64,000 nucleotides of DNA from an uncultured Eubacteriales bacterium (GTDB lineage Bacteria > Bacillota > Clostridia > Oscillospirales > UBA644): assembly GCA_934501435.1 (NCBI GenBank), contig CAKSTW010000006.1, forward strand, positions 1 to 64,000. The letters run 5' to 3'. This document shows positions 56,555 to 64,000 of the stretch, piece by piece (within the stretch, counting starts at the first letter, position 1; every line of letters starts with the position of its first letter). A program made the position numbers and the translations under genes. The notes beneath the pieces were generated by a model. It did no database searches. It was not told the origin of the DNA and saw only the letters and a program-made list of their open reading frames with translations.

Positions 56555-56583
56555 ATTATAACGGAAGACGAATGTGAAAACAA
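56555..56583 (-). promoter_or_regulatory. Promoter of the small membrane protein/isomerase/exporter operon
   Basis: On the minus strand TTGTTT (56578-56583) and TATAAT (56555-56560), 17-base spacer. Confidence 0.65.
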
Positions 56584-56605
56584 TATATAAAAAAAGGAAA
56601 TCCAA

Positions 56606-56645
56606 AGCCGCCGTAATGAAAAACATTACCGACGGCTCTTTTTTT
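56606..56645. terminator. Hairpin after the S1-domain gene
   Basis: GCCGCCGTAATG pairs with CATTACCGACGGC (one unpaired base). The clean T run lies on the plus-strand side; on the minus strand T's come only after about 11 bases. It probably ends the S1-gene transcript, perhaps inefficiently. Confidence 0.55.
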
Positions 56646-56646
56646 C

Positions 56647-57033
56647 TTATTTACGGCGTTTATCGCCTGACCTTTTCAGGTCTCTTAAATTTTTGTTTCC
56701 GGCAAATTTCTCATCGCTTTCCTGTTTGAAGCGGCTGAGCATATCTTCAAAGGAAACTTCTTTTTTCGGTTTTCTGAAAGATTCTTCCTTTTTCTCTTCC
56801 GAAACCGCTTTCTTGATTGAAAAATTATACCGGCCTTTATCGTCGATATTGATAACCTTTACCGAAACGTCCTGTCCTTCGGACAAAAAATCCTTGATTT
56901 CGGAAACATAAGCGTCCGCGACTTCGGAAATGTGGACCATTCCCGATTCCCCGCTCTCAAGTTTGACAAAAGCGCCGAACTTCGTCAGTCCGCTGACTTT
57001 TCCGTTATAAATTTTGCCCACTTCTACGGACAT
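56647..57033 (-). CDS. yabR: S1-domain RNA-binding protein (YabR/GSP13 type)
   Basis: A 128-residue protein with one S1 OB fold (about 1-75; VGKIYNGKVSGLTKFGAFVK, GMVHISEVADAYV, VSVKVINIDDKGRYNFSIKK) and a charged tail. Relatives bind 30S subunits or RNA. It is last in the yabP-yabQ-divIC-yabR series, as in Bacillus. Confidence 0.9.
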   Translation of the reverse strand: MSVEVGKIYNGKVSGLTKFGAFVKLESGESGMVHISEVADAYVSEIKDFLSEGQDVSVKVINIDDKGRYNFSIKKAVSEEKKEESFRKPKKEVSFEDMLSRFKQESDEKFAGNKNLRDLKRSGDKRRK

Positions 57034-57061
57034 ACGGTTTTTTCCTCCAAATCCCCTGTTC

Positions 57062-57343
57062 TCAGTTGCCTGTTACGTCTTTATAAATCGTCTCGTCGTT
57101 CTTTGCATAGCCGTTGTCCTCCGCGATAATACGGTAAACGTCGTCTTTACCGTCGGGGTCTTTAAGCTCCTCATTGAGAGAGGCCTGTTCGTTATTTTTT
57201 AACTTCTGCTCGGTTATCGCCGAATTGAGTTTGTCAATCTCGGCATTTTTCGACGCGATATCCGGAAGGAATTTTCCTATACCGGTGACGACGCAGATAA
57301 CGAGAATTACAGCAAGCGCTATATTAAGAAGTTTCGTTTTCAC
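57062..57343 (-). CDS. divIC: FtsB/DivIC-like septum formation initiator
   Basis: DivIC joins FtsL and DivIB in the septum complex. The 93 residues have one N-terminal membrane helix (LLNIALAVILVICVVTGIG), a coiled coil (NAEIDKLNSAITEQKLKNNE) and a short C-terminal domain, as in the family. The frame opens with GTG 57343 overlapping yabQ by 20 bases; the start could lie slightly downstream. Position between yabQ and yabR supports the call. Confidence 0.85.
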   Translation of the reverse strand: MKTKLLNIALAVILVICVVTGIGKFLPDIASKNAEIDKLNSAITEQKLKNNEQASLNEELKDPDGKDDVYRIIAEDNGYAKNDETIYKDVTGN

Positions 57344-57701
57344 TTTCCTTTTTCGCAGAAAAATTCTGCTTATTACCTCTCTTTCCTTTAATTTTCAGAG
57401 CCGTCTTTTTAAGTCTTCCGTAAATAAAGTTTCCGACCGTCAGGTAATATAAAGAGAACCCCGCCGCGCATACGGCGACGACATACAACCTGATTTCTCC
57501 GTCCGCAAATAAAAAACAAAAAACCGGAAATTCAACGGCGCAAACAATAAAAAACAGAAGATCCTCGGCAAAAACAGCCGCAGGACCATGATCGAATACG
57601 ACTCTCAGTATCCTGAAAAAATCATATTCAATTCCGACAATAAAAGAAAATATCAAAGCCGCAATAAAAAGCGACAACTGAGAAACGACCGAAAAACCCA
57701 T
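57324..57701 (-). CDS. yabQ: Spore cortex biosynthesis protein YabQ
   Basis: YabQ is a membrane protein needed for spore cortex formation. The 125 residues hold four hydrophobic segments (LSLFIAALIFSFIVGIEYDF, LLFFIVCAVEFPVFCFLFAD, LYVVAVCAAGFSLYYL) and the family DFFRILR. Identity rests on moderate sequence similarity plus the conserved yabP-yabQ-divIC order. Starts at the last base of the yabP stop. Confidence 0.87.
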   Translation of the reverse strand: MGFSVVSQLSLFIAALIFSFIVGIEYDFFRILRVVFDHGPAAVFAEDLLFFIVCAVEFPVFCFLFADGEIRLYVVAVCAAGFSLYYLTVGNFIYGRLKKTALKIKGKRGNKQNFSAKKESENETS

Positions 57702-57970
57702 CAGCGGAAAAGTCTGGTCAAAAGACTTTCGTTTTTTTTCTCACGTTTTTCAACGTAGGAAACGGAAGAAATAAACCCCTCGACGGTCGCCTCCTCCGTT
57801 TCAAGCGAAAGTTTCGCAAGATGAAGGTTTTTGCCCGTTATCACTATTCTTCCGAGGTTTGTTATCAGGGCGGCGCAGGTCTCGTCGAAACTCTCCGAAT
57901 CCGTAACCCCCGATAAATAAAGTTTTTCTCTGTTTTCAAGAACGATATTGCCGGATATCCTGCCGTCCAT
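57701..57970 (-). CDS. yabP: Sporulation protein YabP
   Basis: YabP is a small protein required with YabQ for cortex assembly. The 89 residues include the family NIVLENREKLYLSGVTDSES and TNLGRIVITGKNLHLAKLSL, GFISSVSYVE. CGGGAGGAAGCAGA precedes the ATG. No clear sigma-E promoter was recognised in the 65-base gap upstream. Confidence 0.92.
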   Translation of the reverse strand: MDGRISGNIVLENREKLYLSGVTDSESFDETCAALITNLGRIVITGKNLHLAKLSLETEEATVEGFISSVSYVEKREKKNESLLTRLFR

Positions 57971-58035
57971 TCTGCTTCCTCCCGTAAAAATATTCTACAC
58001 AATAAATACTGTAAAAAGGAAGCAAATATGACAAA

Positions 58036-58278
58036 TCAGAGGATAATTCTGTACATCTCCTCTGCCCTGTCCTTTGTTGTGTACTCGGATATTTTCATTA
58101 TCTCGAATTTCACGGTCTTGTTTCCGAAAGTTATCTCTACGACGTCTCCGACGGAAACGTCTTTCGAGGGCTTCGCGGGTTTACCGTTTACCGAAACATG
58201 GGAAGAAGCGCACGCCTCGTTTGCGACGGTGCGGCGCTTTATAAGCCGTGAAACTTTAAGAAATTTATCTAATCTCAT
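58036..58278 (-). CDS. rqcP: S4-domain RNA-binding protein RqcP/YabO-like
   Basis: RqcP helps RqcH add alanine tails on stalled 50S subunits; Hsp15-type proteins are close kin. The 80-residue S4 protein starts MRLDKFLKVSRLIKRRTVAN and continues ACASSHVSVNGKPAKPSKDV, a textbook S4 fold. The ATG at 58278 matches the family start; a TTG at 58317 would sit in the upstream hairpin. It sits between hup and yabP, as yabO does in Bacillus. Confidence 0.9.
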   Translation of the reverse strand: MRLDKFLKVSRLIKRRTVANEACASSHVSVNGKPAKPSKDVSVGDVVEITFGNKTVKFEIMKISEYTTKDRAEEMYRIIL

Positions 58279-58295
58279 AAATGCAGTGAATATTT

Positions 58296-58326
58296 CAGGC
58301 TGTCCTGAAAAGATCAAAACAGCCTG
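58296..58326 (-). promoter_or_regulatory. Hairpin between the HU and rqcP genes
   Basis: CAGGCTGT (58296-58303) pairs with ACAGCCTG (58319-58326), with no T run after it. It may stabilise the abundant HU message or limit read-through into rqcP. Confidence 0.5.
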
Positions 58327-58343
58327 TAATTTTCCGAAAATAA

Positions 58344-58619
58344 TTATTTAACAGCGTCTTTAAGACCTCTGCCTGCCTTGAATACGGGAACTTTAGATGC
58401 GGGAATAATGATCTTTTCAGCGGGTTTCTGAGGATTGCGTCCTTCTCTTGCCGCTCTTTCGCGAACTTCAAAGCTTCCGAAACCAACTATCTGAACCTTA
58501 TCGCCTTTGGCAAGAGCCGCAGTGATAGCTTCAATTACTTTGTCAACAACGATGCCGGTGTCCTTTTTGGACATTCCTACTTCTTCGGCAACAGCCGAAA
58601 CCAATTCAAATTTGTTCAT
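58344..58619 (-). CDS. hup: HU family DNA-binding protein
   Basis: A 91-residue histone-like nucleoid protein (MNKFELVSAVAEEVGMSKKD, VQIVGFGSFEVRERAAREGR, NPQKPAEKIIIPASKVPVFK, with the DNA-intercalating Pro). ACGGAGGAATAAAAA precedes the ATG. It lies between mazG and rqcP. Confidence 0.97.
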   Translation of the reverse strand: MNKFELVSAVAEEVGMSKKDTGIVVDKVIEAITAALAKGDKVQIVGFGSFEVRERAAREGRNPQKPAEKIIIPASKVPVFKAGRGLKDAVK

Positions 58620-58671
58620 TTTTTATTCCTCCGTAATTTTATTATTATCCCTCTTTTAAGGGCCATGAACA

Positions 58672-59364
58672 CTATTTTTCCTTTTGCTCGCGGATAATCT
58701 CCTCGCAGCGAGAATAAAGAAGTTCCTCGCCGTCAAGCCCCTCGTTCTGGAGAGCGGCGCAGGTACAGAACAAAAGATCCGTAAGCGCTTTTTTCCTATC
58801 CGAAGTTTCCCTTAAGGAATTCGCCGCGGCGGTTATACCGTCGAAAGCGACGTTTTCGTCCTTTTCCATGACTCCGGCTTTTCTCGCGCGTTTTATTATC
58901 TTCTGGGTTCTCATAAGCGCGGGAAGAGATCTTGCGACAGCCTCAAGTTCGTCAGCCGCGGAGACCTGATGTTTCTCGGTCTTTTTGAGAGCGTCCCAGT
59001 TTTCGAGGATCTCGGCGGAATTCTTTACTTTGACGTCGCCGAAAACATGAGGGTGACGGTATATCAGTTTTTTGCATATCCCGTCGCATACGTCGTCGAT
59101 ACCGAAGTCTCCCTCTTCCGTCGAAATACAGGCATGGAAAACGACCTGCAAAAGCACGTCTCCGAGTTCTTCGCAAAGAAGTTCGGAATTTTCCGTATCT
59201 ATCGCCTCGACAGCTTCATAGACTTCCTCTATAAAACCCCGGCGTATGCTTTTATGGGTCTGTTCCTTATCCCAGTCGCAGCCGTTCTCGCTTCTCAGCA
59301 CCGAAACTATATCGACCAGATCTTCGAATTTGTAATTGTCCTTAAATGCGAAATTACAGTTCAT
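58672..59364 (-). CDS. mazG: MazG nucleotide pyrophosphohydrolase
   Basis: MazG clears non-canonical or excess NTPs. The 230 residues have the duplicated MazG fold with EELGDVLLQVVFHACISTEE (ExxxD metal site), GCDWDKEQTHKSIRRGFIEE and YRHPHVFGDV. No ribosome site precedes the ATG, and the candidate promoter (59371-59399) places transcription start at or within a base of it, so this mRNA may be leaderless. In Bacillus the equivalent is yabN. Confidence 0.92.
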   Translation of the reverse strand: MNCNFAFKDNYKFEDLVDIVSVLRSENGCDWDKEQTHKSIRRGFIEEVYEAVEAIDTENSELLCEELGDVLLQVVFHACISTEEGDFGIDDVCDGICKKLIYRHPHVFGDVKVKNSAEILENWDALKKTEKHQVSAADELEAVARSLPALMRTQKIIKRARKAGVMEKDENVAFDGITAAANSLRETSDRKKALTDLLFCTCAALQNEGLDGEELLYSRCEEIIREQKEK

Positions 59365-59370
59365 GGCTAT

Positions 59371-59399
59371 ATTTTACATAATTTTTCGACAGTTTTCAA
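59371..59399 (-). promoter_or_regulatory. Promoter of the mazG-hup block inside the spoVB 3' end
   Basis: On the minus strand TTGAAA (59394-59399) and TAAAAT (59371-59376), 17-base spacer, seven bases before the mazG ATG. Confidence 0.6.
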
Positions 59400-60973
59400 G
59401 GGCTTTTTTTCATTTTTGTGAAATTTCGTAAATATCCACAAAAATCAATACACCCAAACGCAAATAATAGTGAAATATATACAATAAAAAACAAAAAAAA
59501 TGAAATCAAAAAACTCAAAAAGTGCGGCAACCGCAAAGAAAAACAGTAAAAAAACGCAATGACAACAAATAACGCCGAGGCAGATGACAGCGCGGGGAGG
59601 AAAACATTACCGAAAAACGAGGTCGGTCTTCCTGTACTTTTACGAAGAAAAACAAGGTTGAGGATCAGCATTACGGGGTAAGCAAAACCGGTCGAAAGAG
59701 GCGCTCCCGAAACGTTTACTTCAGGTATTCCGACGAGTATATACGTAAGAAAGATCTTCACCGCAGCCCCCACCGCGACCGAAAAAACGGAAAGATGGGA
59801 TTTTCCGACGGAATTCAGCGCCGCAGCGGTAACGTTTGTAAAGCCGACGGGAATAAGCGCAAAGGAAAGCGTCTTAAGAAGCGGGACCGCAACCGATACG
59901 CCGCCGGGGTCGCCTCCGAAAAGAATCGAAAGGACGTCGTCCGCCGCAAAAAACAGAAAAAACGCAGAACCGAAAGCAAAAACGGACGTAAAACGGAAGG
60001 CTTTTGAAACGGTTTTACGAAGTTCTCCCGTTTTTTTGAGAGTAAAAGCCGAAGAAACGGCGGGGACAAGGCTTGTCGAAAGGGAGACCATGATAAACGA
60101 CGGCAGATTAAAGACGGTCTGCGACATATTGGCATAAGCGCCCCAGAAGAGTTTTGCGGTCTCGGTATTCATATATTCCTTCATTCGGCTCATCACAAGA
60201 AACGAATCTATCGTTCCCATAAGGCTTGAAGTCACGGCAGAAAGGGTCACGGGCAGCGTAACCGACATAAGCGAAGAAAAAATTTTGCCGCCGCTGTCCG
60301 CTTTTCCGAAAAATCCGGAAACGGTTTTCTTATTTTTTTTAAGAGAGTATGCGATAAGCATATACAAACAGGAAAGAACGGTTCCGACAGTAACACCGCA
60401 AACAGCTCCTCCGACTACCGTCTCCTCGGGATACCCGCCTTTATGCAGAAAAAAAGCAAAGCCGTACCCGAAAACAAGTTTGGAAACAGCCTCGATAATA
60501 TTCGAAACGGCAGTCGGGACCATATTCCCGAGCCCCTGGAAATACCCCCTGAATACAGAGACCGCAGACACGAAAAACACTGAGGGCATTATCGCCGCAA
60601 CGGAAAAATACGCCTCTTCGCTGTTCATCAGGACCGCTATCGGTTCCGCAAAGAGAACTCCCGCAAACGACAGGATAAATCCTATTGAAGTAAAGAAGAA
60701 AAATGCCGTCCCGACGGTCCTCCGGACAGATCTGTAATTTCCCAGAGCGTTATATCCCGAAACAAGCACTGCAATTCCCGTCGGAAGTCCCGACGTTGAA
60801 ATTGCAAGAAGCAGAATGTAAACGCTGTATGCAGATGAATAGTAACTCATCGCCGCCGAGCCGACAAGGTTTGTAAGAGGTATTCTGAAAAGAACTCCGA
60901 CCGCCTTGACTATCAGTCCCGAAAGAGAAAGAATAAACGCTCCGCGGAGAAAATCCTGTTTTTTCGCCGTCAA
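59396..60973 (-). CDS. SpoVB/MurJ-like lipid-linked glycan flippase
   Basis: A MATE/MOP-type flippase of about 525 residues with 12-14 hydrophobic segments. Members (SpoVB, MurJ, YabM) move lipid-linked sugars for peptidoglycan or polysaccharide. The opening QDFLRGAFILSLSGLIVKAV with GVLFRIPLTNLVGSAAM is the SpoVB family pattern, and the gene heads the yab-type sporulation block. The most likely start is TTG 60973, nine bases after GGGAG; the frame's TTG at 60982 touches that site. The GGGAG lies within the 3' arm of the upstream terminator hairpin. Confidence 0.88.
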   Translation of the reverse strand: MTAKKQDFLRGAFILSLSGLIVKAVGVLFRIPLTNLVGSAAMSYYSSAYSVYILLLAISTSGLPTGIAVLVSGYNALGNYRSVRRTVGTAFFFFTSIGFILSFAGVLFAEPIAVLMNSEEAYFSVAAIMPSVFFVSAVSVFRGYFQGLGNMVPTAVSNIIEAVSKLVFGYGFAFFLHKGGYPEETVVGGAVCGVTVGTVLSCLYMLIAYSLKKNKKTVSGFFGKADSGGKIFSSLMSVTLPVTLSAVTSSLMGTIDSFLVMSRMKEYMNTETAKLFWGAYANMSQTVFNLPSFIMVSLSTSLVPAVSSAFTLKKTGELRKTVSKAFRFTSVFAFGSAFFLFFAADDVLSILFGGDPGGVSVAVPLLKTLSFALIPVGFTNVTAAALNSVGKSHLSVFSVAVGAAVKIFLTYILVGIPEVNVSGAPLSTGFAYPVMLILNLVFLRKSTGRPTSFFGNVFLPALSSASALFVVIAFFYCFSLRLPHFLSFLISFFLFFIVYISLLFAFGCIDFCGYLRNFTKMKKSP

Positions 60974-61010
60974 AAAAATCAACTCCCGTACAATAATATA
61001 TGTACGGGAG
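60974..61010 (-). terminator. Terminator of the MTA/SAH nucleosidase gene, overlapping spoVB initiation
   Basis: CTCCCGTACA (60983-60992) pairs with TGTACGGGAG (61001-61010), followed leftward by TTGATTTTTTTG. The 3' arm contains the GGGAG that should serve the spoVB-like start. Confidence 0.75.
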
Positions 61011-61027
61011 CCGGAATATTCGGTTTT

Positions 61028-61723
61028 TTATTCGGTAAAGAAACGGTACATGATCTCGGTCGACTTTTCGATCGCAAGTTTCCTGAACGTCGGGAAGTCG
61101 ACGGGAGACGACTCGTTTGCGTTGTCGGAAATTGCCCTGACTGCGGCAAAAGGGATTTTGCAGAGATAGCAGACATAAGCGATAGCCGCTCCCTCCATAT
61201 CGCAAGCCGAGGCGTTGTAGTCGGTATAAAGAGCAAGAGCCGCTTCTCCGTCGGCAAGAAAAGAGTCTCCCGTCGCAATTATTCCCTTTATGCAGTTTTC
61301 GGCGGGATAAACGCTTTTCACTATTTCAAAAAGTTTATCGGCAAGGTCTTTATCCGCATATATCGTCTTTATTCCGAGTTCGTCAAGTTCGGTCTTTTCC
61401 GTTCCGAGAGGAGAAATGTCGAAATCGTACTGAATAAAGCCGGAAGAGATACATATATCTCCGGTCCCGACCCCGGGTTCGACTCCTCCCGCGATCCCGA
61501 GATTTATTATTCTGTCGGGTTTATACATAACCACTGTCTCCGCAGCGACCATGGCGGCGGCGACCTTCCCCGCAAGGCAGACGGTAACAATTATTTCATT
61601 ATCGCCGATTTTTCCGTAATAAACGTCCGCCCCTGACGCGAGCTTTTCTTTTTTCTTAAGACGAAGCCTGTCTATAAGTCCCTGGGCTTCGTCAAACATT
61701 GCGCATATAACAACTGTTTTCAT
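61028..61723 (-). CDS. mtnN: 5'-methylthioadenosine/S-adenosylhomocysteine nucleosidase
   Basis: Cleaves MTA and SAH, clearing methylation by-products. The 231 residues contain AMFDEAQGLIDRLRLKK, NLGIAGGVEPGVGTGDICIS, ATGDSFLADGE and the catalytic CDMEGAAIAYVCYLCKIPFA with AVRAISDNANE. GGAGA is six bases before ATG 61723; 61729 is too close. Other nucleoside phosphorylase-fold enzymes are less likely. Confidence 0.93.
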   Translation of the reverse strand: MKTVVICAMFDEAQGLIDRLRLKKKEKLASGADVYYGKIGDNEIIVTVCLAGKVAAAMVAAETVVMYKPDRIINLGIAGGVEPGVGTGDICISSGFIQYDFDISPLGTEKTELDELGIKTIYADKDLADKLFEIVKSVYPAENCIKGIIATGDSFLADGEAALALYTDYNASACDMEGAAIAYVCYLCKIPFAAVRAISDNANESSPVDFPTFRKLAIEKSTEIMYRFFTE

Positions 61724-61748
61724 AACCATTCTCCGTTCTTTACCGTGT

Positions 61749-61777
61749 ATTTTATCACAGTTTTTCCGCACAGTCAA
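61749..61777 (-). promoter_or_regulatory. Promoter of mtnN
   Basis: On the minus strand TTGACT (61772-61777) and TAAAAT (61749-61754), 17-base spacer. Confidence 0.7.
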
Positions 61778-61806
61778 GAATTTTACAGAAAAAACAAAGT
61801 TTTTCC

Positions 61807-61835
61807 TTGATTTGGCATTTGTAATATGTTATTAT
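61807..61835 (+). promoter_or_regulatory. Promoter of the DUF1015 gene
   Basis: TTGATT (61807-61812) and TATTAT (61830-61835), 17-base spacer, 28 bases before the ATG. Confidence 0.7.
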
Positions 61836-61863
61836 AAATAAAACAACGCTATGGGAGATAATT

Positions 61864-63117
61864 ATGAGAAACGTATTTATGCCGGCGGACATTCTCCTGC
61901 CGAAAGATAAAAGCAAAATGACGGAATGGAGCGTCGTCGCCTGCGACCAGTACACCTCGGACAAAGAATACTGGAACAGAGTGGAAAAGACCGTCGGAGA
62001 CGTCCCTTCGACATTGAAAATCACTCTGCCCGAAATATATCTCGAAGACGGCGACGTCGGAAGCAGAATAGCAAAAATCAACGAAACGATGAAAGAATAC
62101 GCAGAAAACGGCGTTTTCGAAGAACATAAAAATTGTTATATCTTTACGGAAAGAACGCTTGCGAACGGAAAGACAAGAAAAGGTATAGTGGGAAAAGTCG
62201 ATCTCGAAAAATATGATTTTTCGGCAGGCTCGCAATCCGAAATAAGAGCGACCGAAGGCACTGTTCTCGAAAGGATACCGCCCCGCGTAAAAATAAGAGA
62301 AAATGCGTCCCTTGAACTTCCGCATATAATGATCTTAATCGACGACGCGGAGAACACCGTCGTCGGAGAAGCGGAAAAAGCAACCGACGTCTGCTACGAT
62401 TTCGACCTTATGGAAAACGGCGGACATATAAAAGGGAAACTCATTGACGGAAACGGTGATATCGCGAAAAAGATAGACGCGGCTCTCGAAAAACTCGAAT
62501 CCGAGGGAGTCTTTACCGAAAAATACGGCATTTCCGGCAGGAAACCGCTTCCCTACGCCGTCGGCGACGGGAATCATTCTCTTGCAACGGCAAAGACCTG
62601 TTGGGAAGAAATAAAAAAGGCGGAGCCGTCGTCCCCCGCGCGCTATGCGCTTGTCGAAATAGTGAATCTGCACGACGACTCTCTCGAATTTGAGGCTATC
62701 CACAGAAACGTATTCGAAACGTCTCCCGAAAAAATGCTTGCGGAACTCGAAGAATATTTCGACTGCAAACCGCAGCCGGTTCCTTTCGAAAAACGCGGCG
62801 GAAGACAGTATTTTACGTTTTTGACAAACAAAAGAGATTATTTCTTTGAGATAAAAGATCCGACGAAAAATCTTGCGGTCGGAACGGTTCAGGAATTTAT
62901 CGACAGCCGTAATTACGGAAAGACGGACTATATCCACGGAGAAGACGTAGTTCGCAAAAATCTTTCGGATACGACAGTCGGATTTCTTTTCGACACAATG
63001 AAAAAAGAAGAACTGTTCCCGACGGTAATAAAGGACGGCGCCCTCCCCCGCAAGACGTTCTCGATGGGACACGCCCACGACAAGCGGTTCTATCTCGAAG
63101 CAAGAAAAATAAAGTAA
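61864..63117 (+). CDS. DUF1015 family protein
   Basis: A conserved anaerobe-rich family without established function. The 417-residue protein shows the family VVACDQYTSDKEYWNRVEKT, the central YAVGDGNHSLATAKTCWEEI with a metal-site-like Asp/His, and TVQEFIDSRNYGKTDYIHGE. It is cytoplasmic. GGGAGATAATT precedes the ATG. A P-type ATPase gene starts 12 bases later, so the two are likely an operon. Confidence 0.9.
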   Translation: MRNVFMPADILLPKDKSKMTEWSVVACDQYTSDKEYWNRVEKTVGDVPSTLKITLPEIYLEDGDVGSRIAKINETMKEYAENGVFEEHKNCYIFTERTLANGKTRKGIVGKVDLEKYDFSAGSQSEIRATEGTVLERIPPRVKIRENASLELPHIMILIDDAENTVVGEAEKATDVCYDFDLMENGGHIKGKLIDGNGDIAKKIDAALEKLESEGVFTEKYGISGRKPLPYAVGDGNHSLATAKTCWEEIKKAEPSSPARYALVEIVNLHDDSLEFEAIHRNVFETSPEKMLAELEEYFDCKPQPVPFEKRGGRQYFTFLTNKRDYFFEIKDPTKNLAVGTVQEFIDSRNYGKTDYIHGEDVVRKNLSDTTVGFLFDTMKKEELFPTVIKDGALPRKTFSMGHAHDKRFYLEARKIK

Positions 63118-63129
63118 ACGGACGGAATT

Positions 63130-64000
63130 ATGGAATTCAACGGACTTTCCGAGGCGGAAGTAAAAAAACTGACGGCAGAAAAGAAAACGAACAGAAGTTC
63201 GGTTCAGAAAACAAAGACCGTTGCGGACATTATAAGATCAAACGTCTGCACGTTTTTCAACCTGATCTTCGCGGTTCTTTTCGGACTTATCCTTATTACG
63301 GGTCAGATAAAGCACACGGCATTCATTTTTGTCGTCGTTTTCAATACCCTGATCGGCATAATCCAGGAAATACGGGCAAAAAGGACGATAGACAAACTTT
63401 CGATCCTGAACGCCGCGAAGGCCTCCGTTATACGGGACGGCAAAAGTTATCTTATTGATACCGAAGACGTTGTCGAGGGCGAAACCGTAATTCTTTCGGC
63501 GGGAGAACAGATATATGCCGACGGTGAAATAATCGGCGGGAAGATAGACGTAAACGAAGCTCTTTTGACCGGAGAAGCCGACGACGTAAAAAAAGAGACC
63601 GGAAGCAGGGTGCTTTCCGGCAGCTTTGTCACTTCGGGGACCGCATACTGCAGGCTAACCGCGGTCGGCGACGCAAGTTTCGCCGCAAAAACCGTTTCCG
63701 AAGTTAAAAAATATAAAAAAGTTTATTCGGAGATAACCTCGGCGTTTGATAAAATAATCAAAACGGTCGGAATAGCGATTATTCCGCTAGGTCTTCTTCT
63801 GTTTTTCAGACAGTGGCTTTCGGTAGGGCTTGACCCTCTTTCATCAATAGAAAAGACCGCCGCCGCGATAATCGGAATGATACCCGAGGGGCTTTATCTT
63901 TTAACAAGTATTGCTCTTGCGCTGAGCGTTATAAAACTCGGAAAGGCAAACGTTCTCGTTCAAGACCTTTACGCAATAGAAGCCCTTGCGAGAGTAGACG
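63130..64000 (+). CDS. P-type cation ATPase, N-terminal part (CtpE-like), cut by window end
   Basis: The first 290 residues are visible: a soluble N-terminus, two membrane helices (about 43-75), the actuator domain with LLTGEADDVKKETGSRVLSG (TGE dephosphorylation loop) and two more helices reaching IGMIPEGLYLLTSIALALSV, whose PEGL marks P2/CtpE-type cation pumps. The phosphorylation DKTGT and the ATP-binding domain lie beyond 64000. CtpE-type proteins move Ca2+; substrate here is inferred only. GGACGGAATT precedes the ATG at 63130. Confidence 0.88.
   Translation, partial: MEFNGLSEAEVKKLTAEKKTNRSSVQKTKTVADIIRSNVCTFFNLIFAVLFGLILITGQIKHTAFIFVVVFNTLIGIIQEIRAKRTIDKLSILNAAKASVIRDGKSYLIDTEDVVEGETVILSAGEQIYADGEIIGGKIDVNEALLTGEADDVKKETGSRVLSGSFVTSGTAYCRLTAVGDASFAAKTVSEVKKYKKVYSEITSAFDKIIKTVGIAIIPLGLLLFFRQWLSVGLDPLSSIEKTAAAIIGMIPEGLYLLTSIALALSVIKLGKANVLVQDLYAIEALARVD

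Noticed and set aside
57971..58035. Sigma-E type promoter for yabP
   Set aside because: No acceptable match to the sigma-E -35 and -10 at proper spacing in this 65-base gap; transcription may come from upstream.

Overview
The window looks like chromosome from an endospore-lineage, Gram-positive anaerobe of the Clostridia, most likely an Oscillospiraceae/Ruminococcaceae-type gut bacterium. The signs are a yabP-yabQ-divIC-yabR block beside a SpoVB-like flippase, mazG, HU and an rqcP-like gene; a ylxM-ffh-rpsP-khpA-rimM-trmD operon; strong AGGAGG ribosome sites with TTG and GTG starts; sigma-A promoters with 17-nt spacers; a cohesin/dockerin pair; and clostridial families such as GGGtGRT, DUF1275 and the radical-SAM/DUF2344 pair. 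The genus cannot be fixed from the sequence alone.

Layout. 1-110: a 5' half of a tRNA-Leu(CAA) gene and a terminator, a likely old integration junction. 191-3437: a leftward glycan operon (PIG-L deacetylase, phosphosugar transferase, formyltransferase, GtrB/ArnC-like glycosyltransferase). 3773-6070: an isolated two-gene unit (ankyrin/SHOCT protein plus an unknown partner) beside four tRNA genes (Ala-GGC, Val-CAC, Ala-CGC, Ser-GGA; 6180-6711). 6867-13450: LysR/DUF1275 divergent pair, TetR-methyltransferase operon with a double operator, DegV, then an aluminium-resistance-type PLP enzyme and a serine hydrolase. 13609-15194: a miniature phage-like control module (XRE repressor facing a winged-helix gene and two small genes). 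15265-17475: HelD-like helicase.

17481-23040 is the translation/SRP operon, which ends unexpectedly in an L-fucose isomerase gene. 23066-28930 runs rightward: a cysteine-rich clostridial protein, a B12-type radical-SAM protein, DUF2344, galT and galU. 28954-32849 is a two-gene surface operon: a glucosaminidase-like hydrolase ending in a type I dockerin, followed by a membrane-anchored cohesin-like protein. This is the most distinctive system in the window.

32885-41870 holds GGGtGRT plus a NifU-like protein, an acetyltransferase and type II pantothenate kinase, a G5/3D-domain hydrolase, rplM-rpsI, and trmK-nif3-rqcH. 41871-47351 is a surface LamG protein followed by a SIS protein and a ROK-like kinase. 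47395-52381 is a complete branched-chain amino acid ABC importer (livJ/K-H-M-G-F). 52437-56640 has a DUF4430 surface protein, two very small membrane proteins, an ABC exporter and a TIM-barrel isomerase. 56647-61010 is the sporulation/ribosome-quality-control block. The right edge has MTA/SAH nucleosidase, DUF1015 and the start of a P-type ATPase cut by the window end.

Functional threads: cell-surface and peptidoglycan remodelling (four signal-peptide proteins, most with a C-terminal membrane anchor), translation and ribosome rescue (RqcH and an RqcP-like protein are both present), sugar nucleotide supply (GalT, GalU) and surface glycan assembly. No CRISPR array, insertion sequence, rRNA or replication origin was seen. 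All calls come from reading the sequence; no database search was run.
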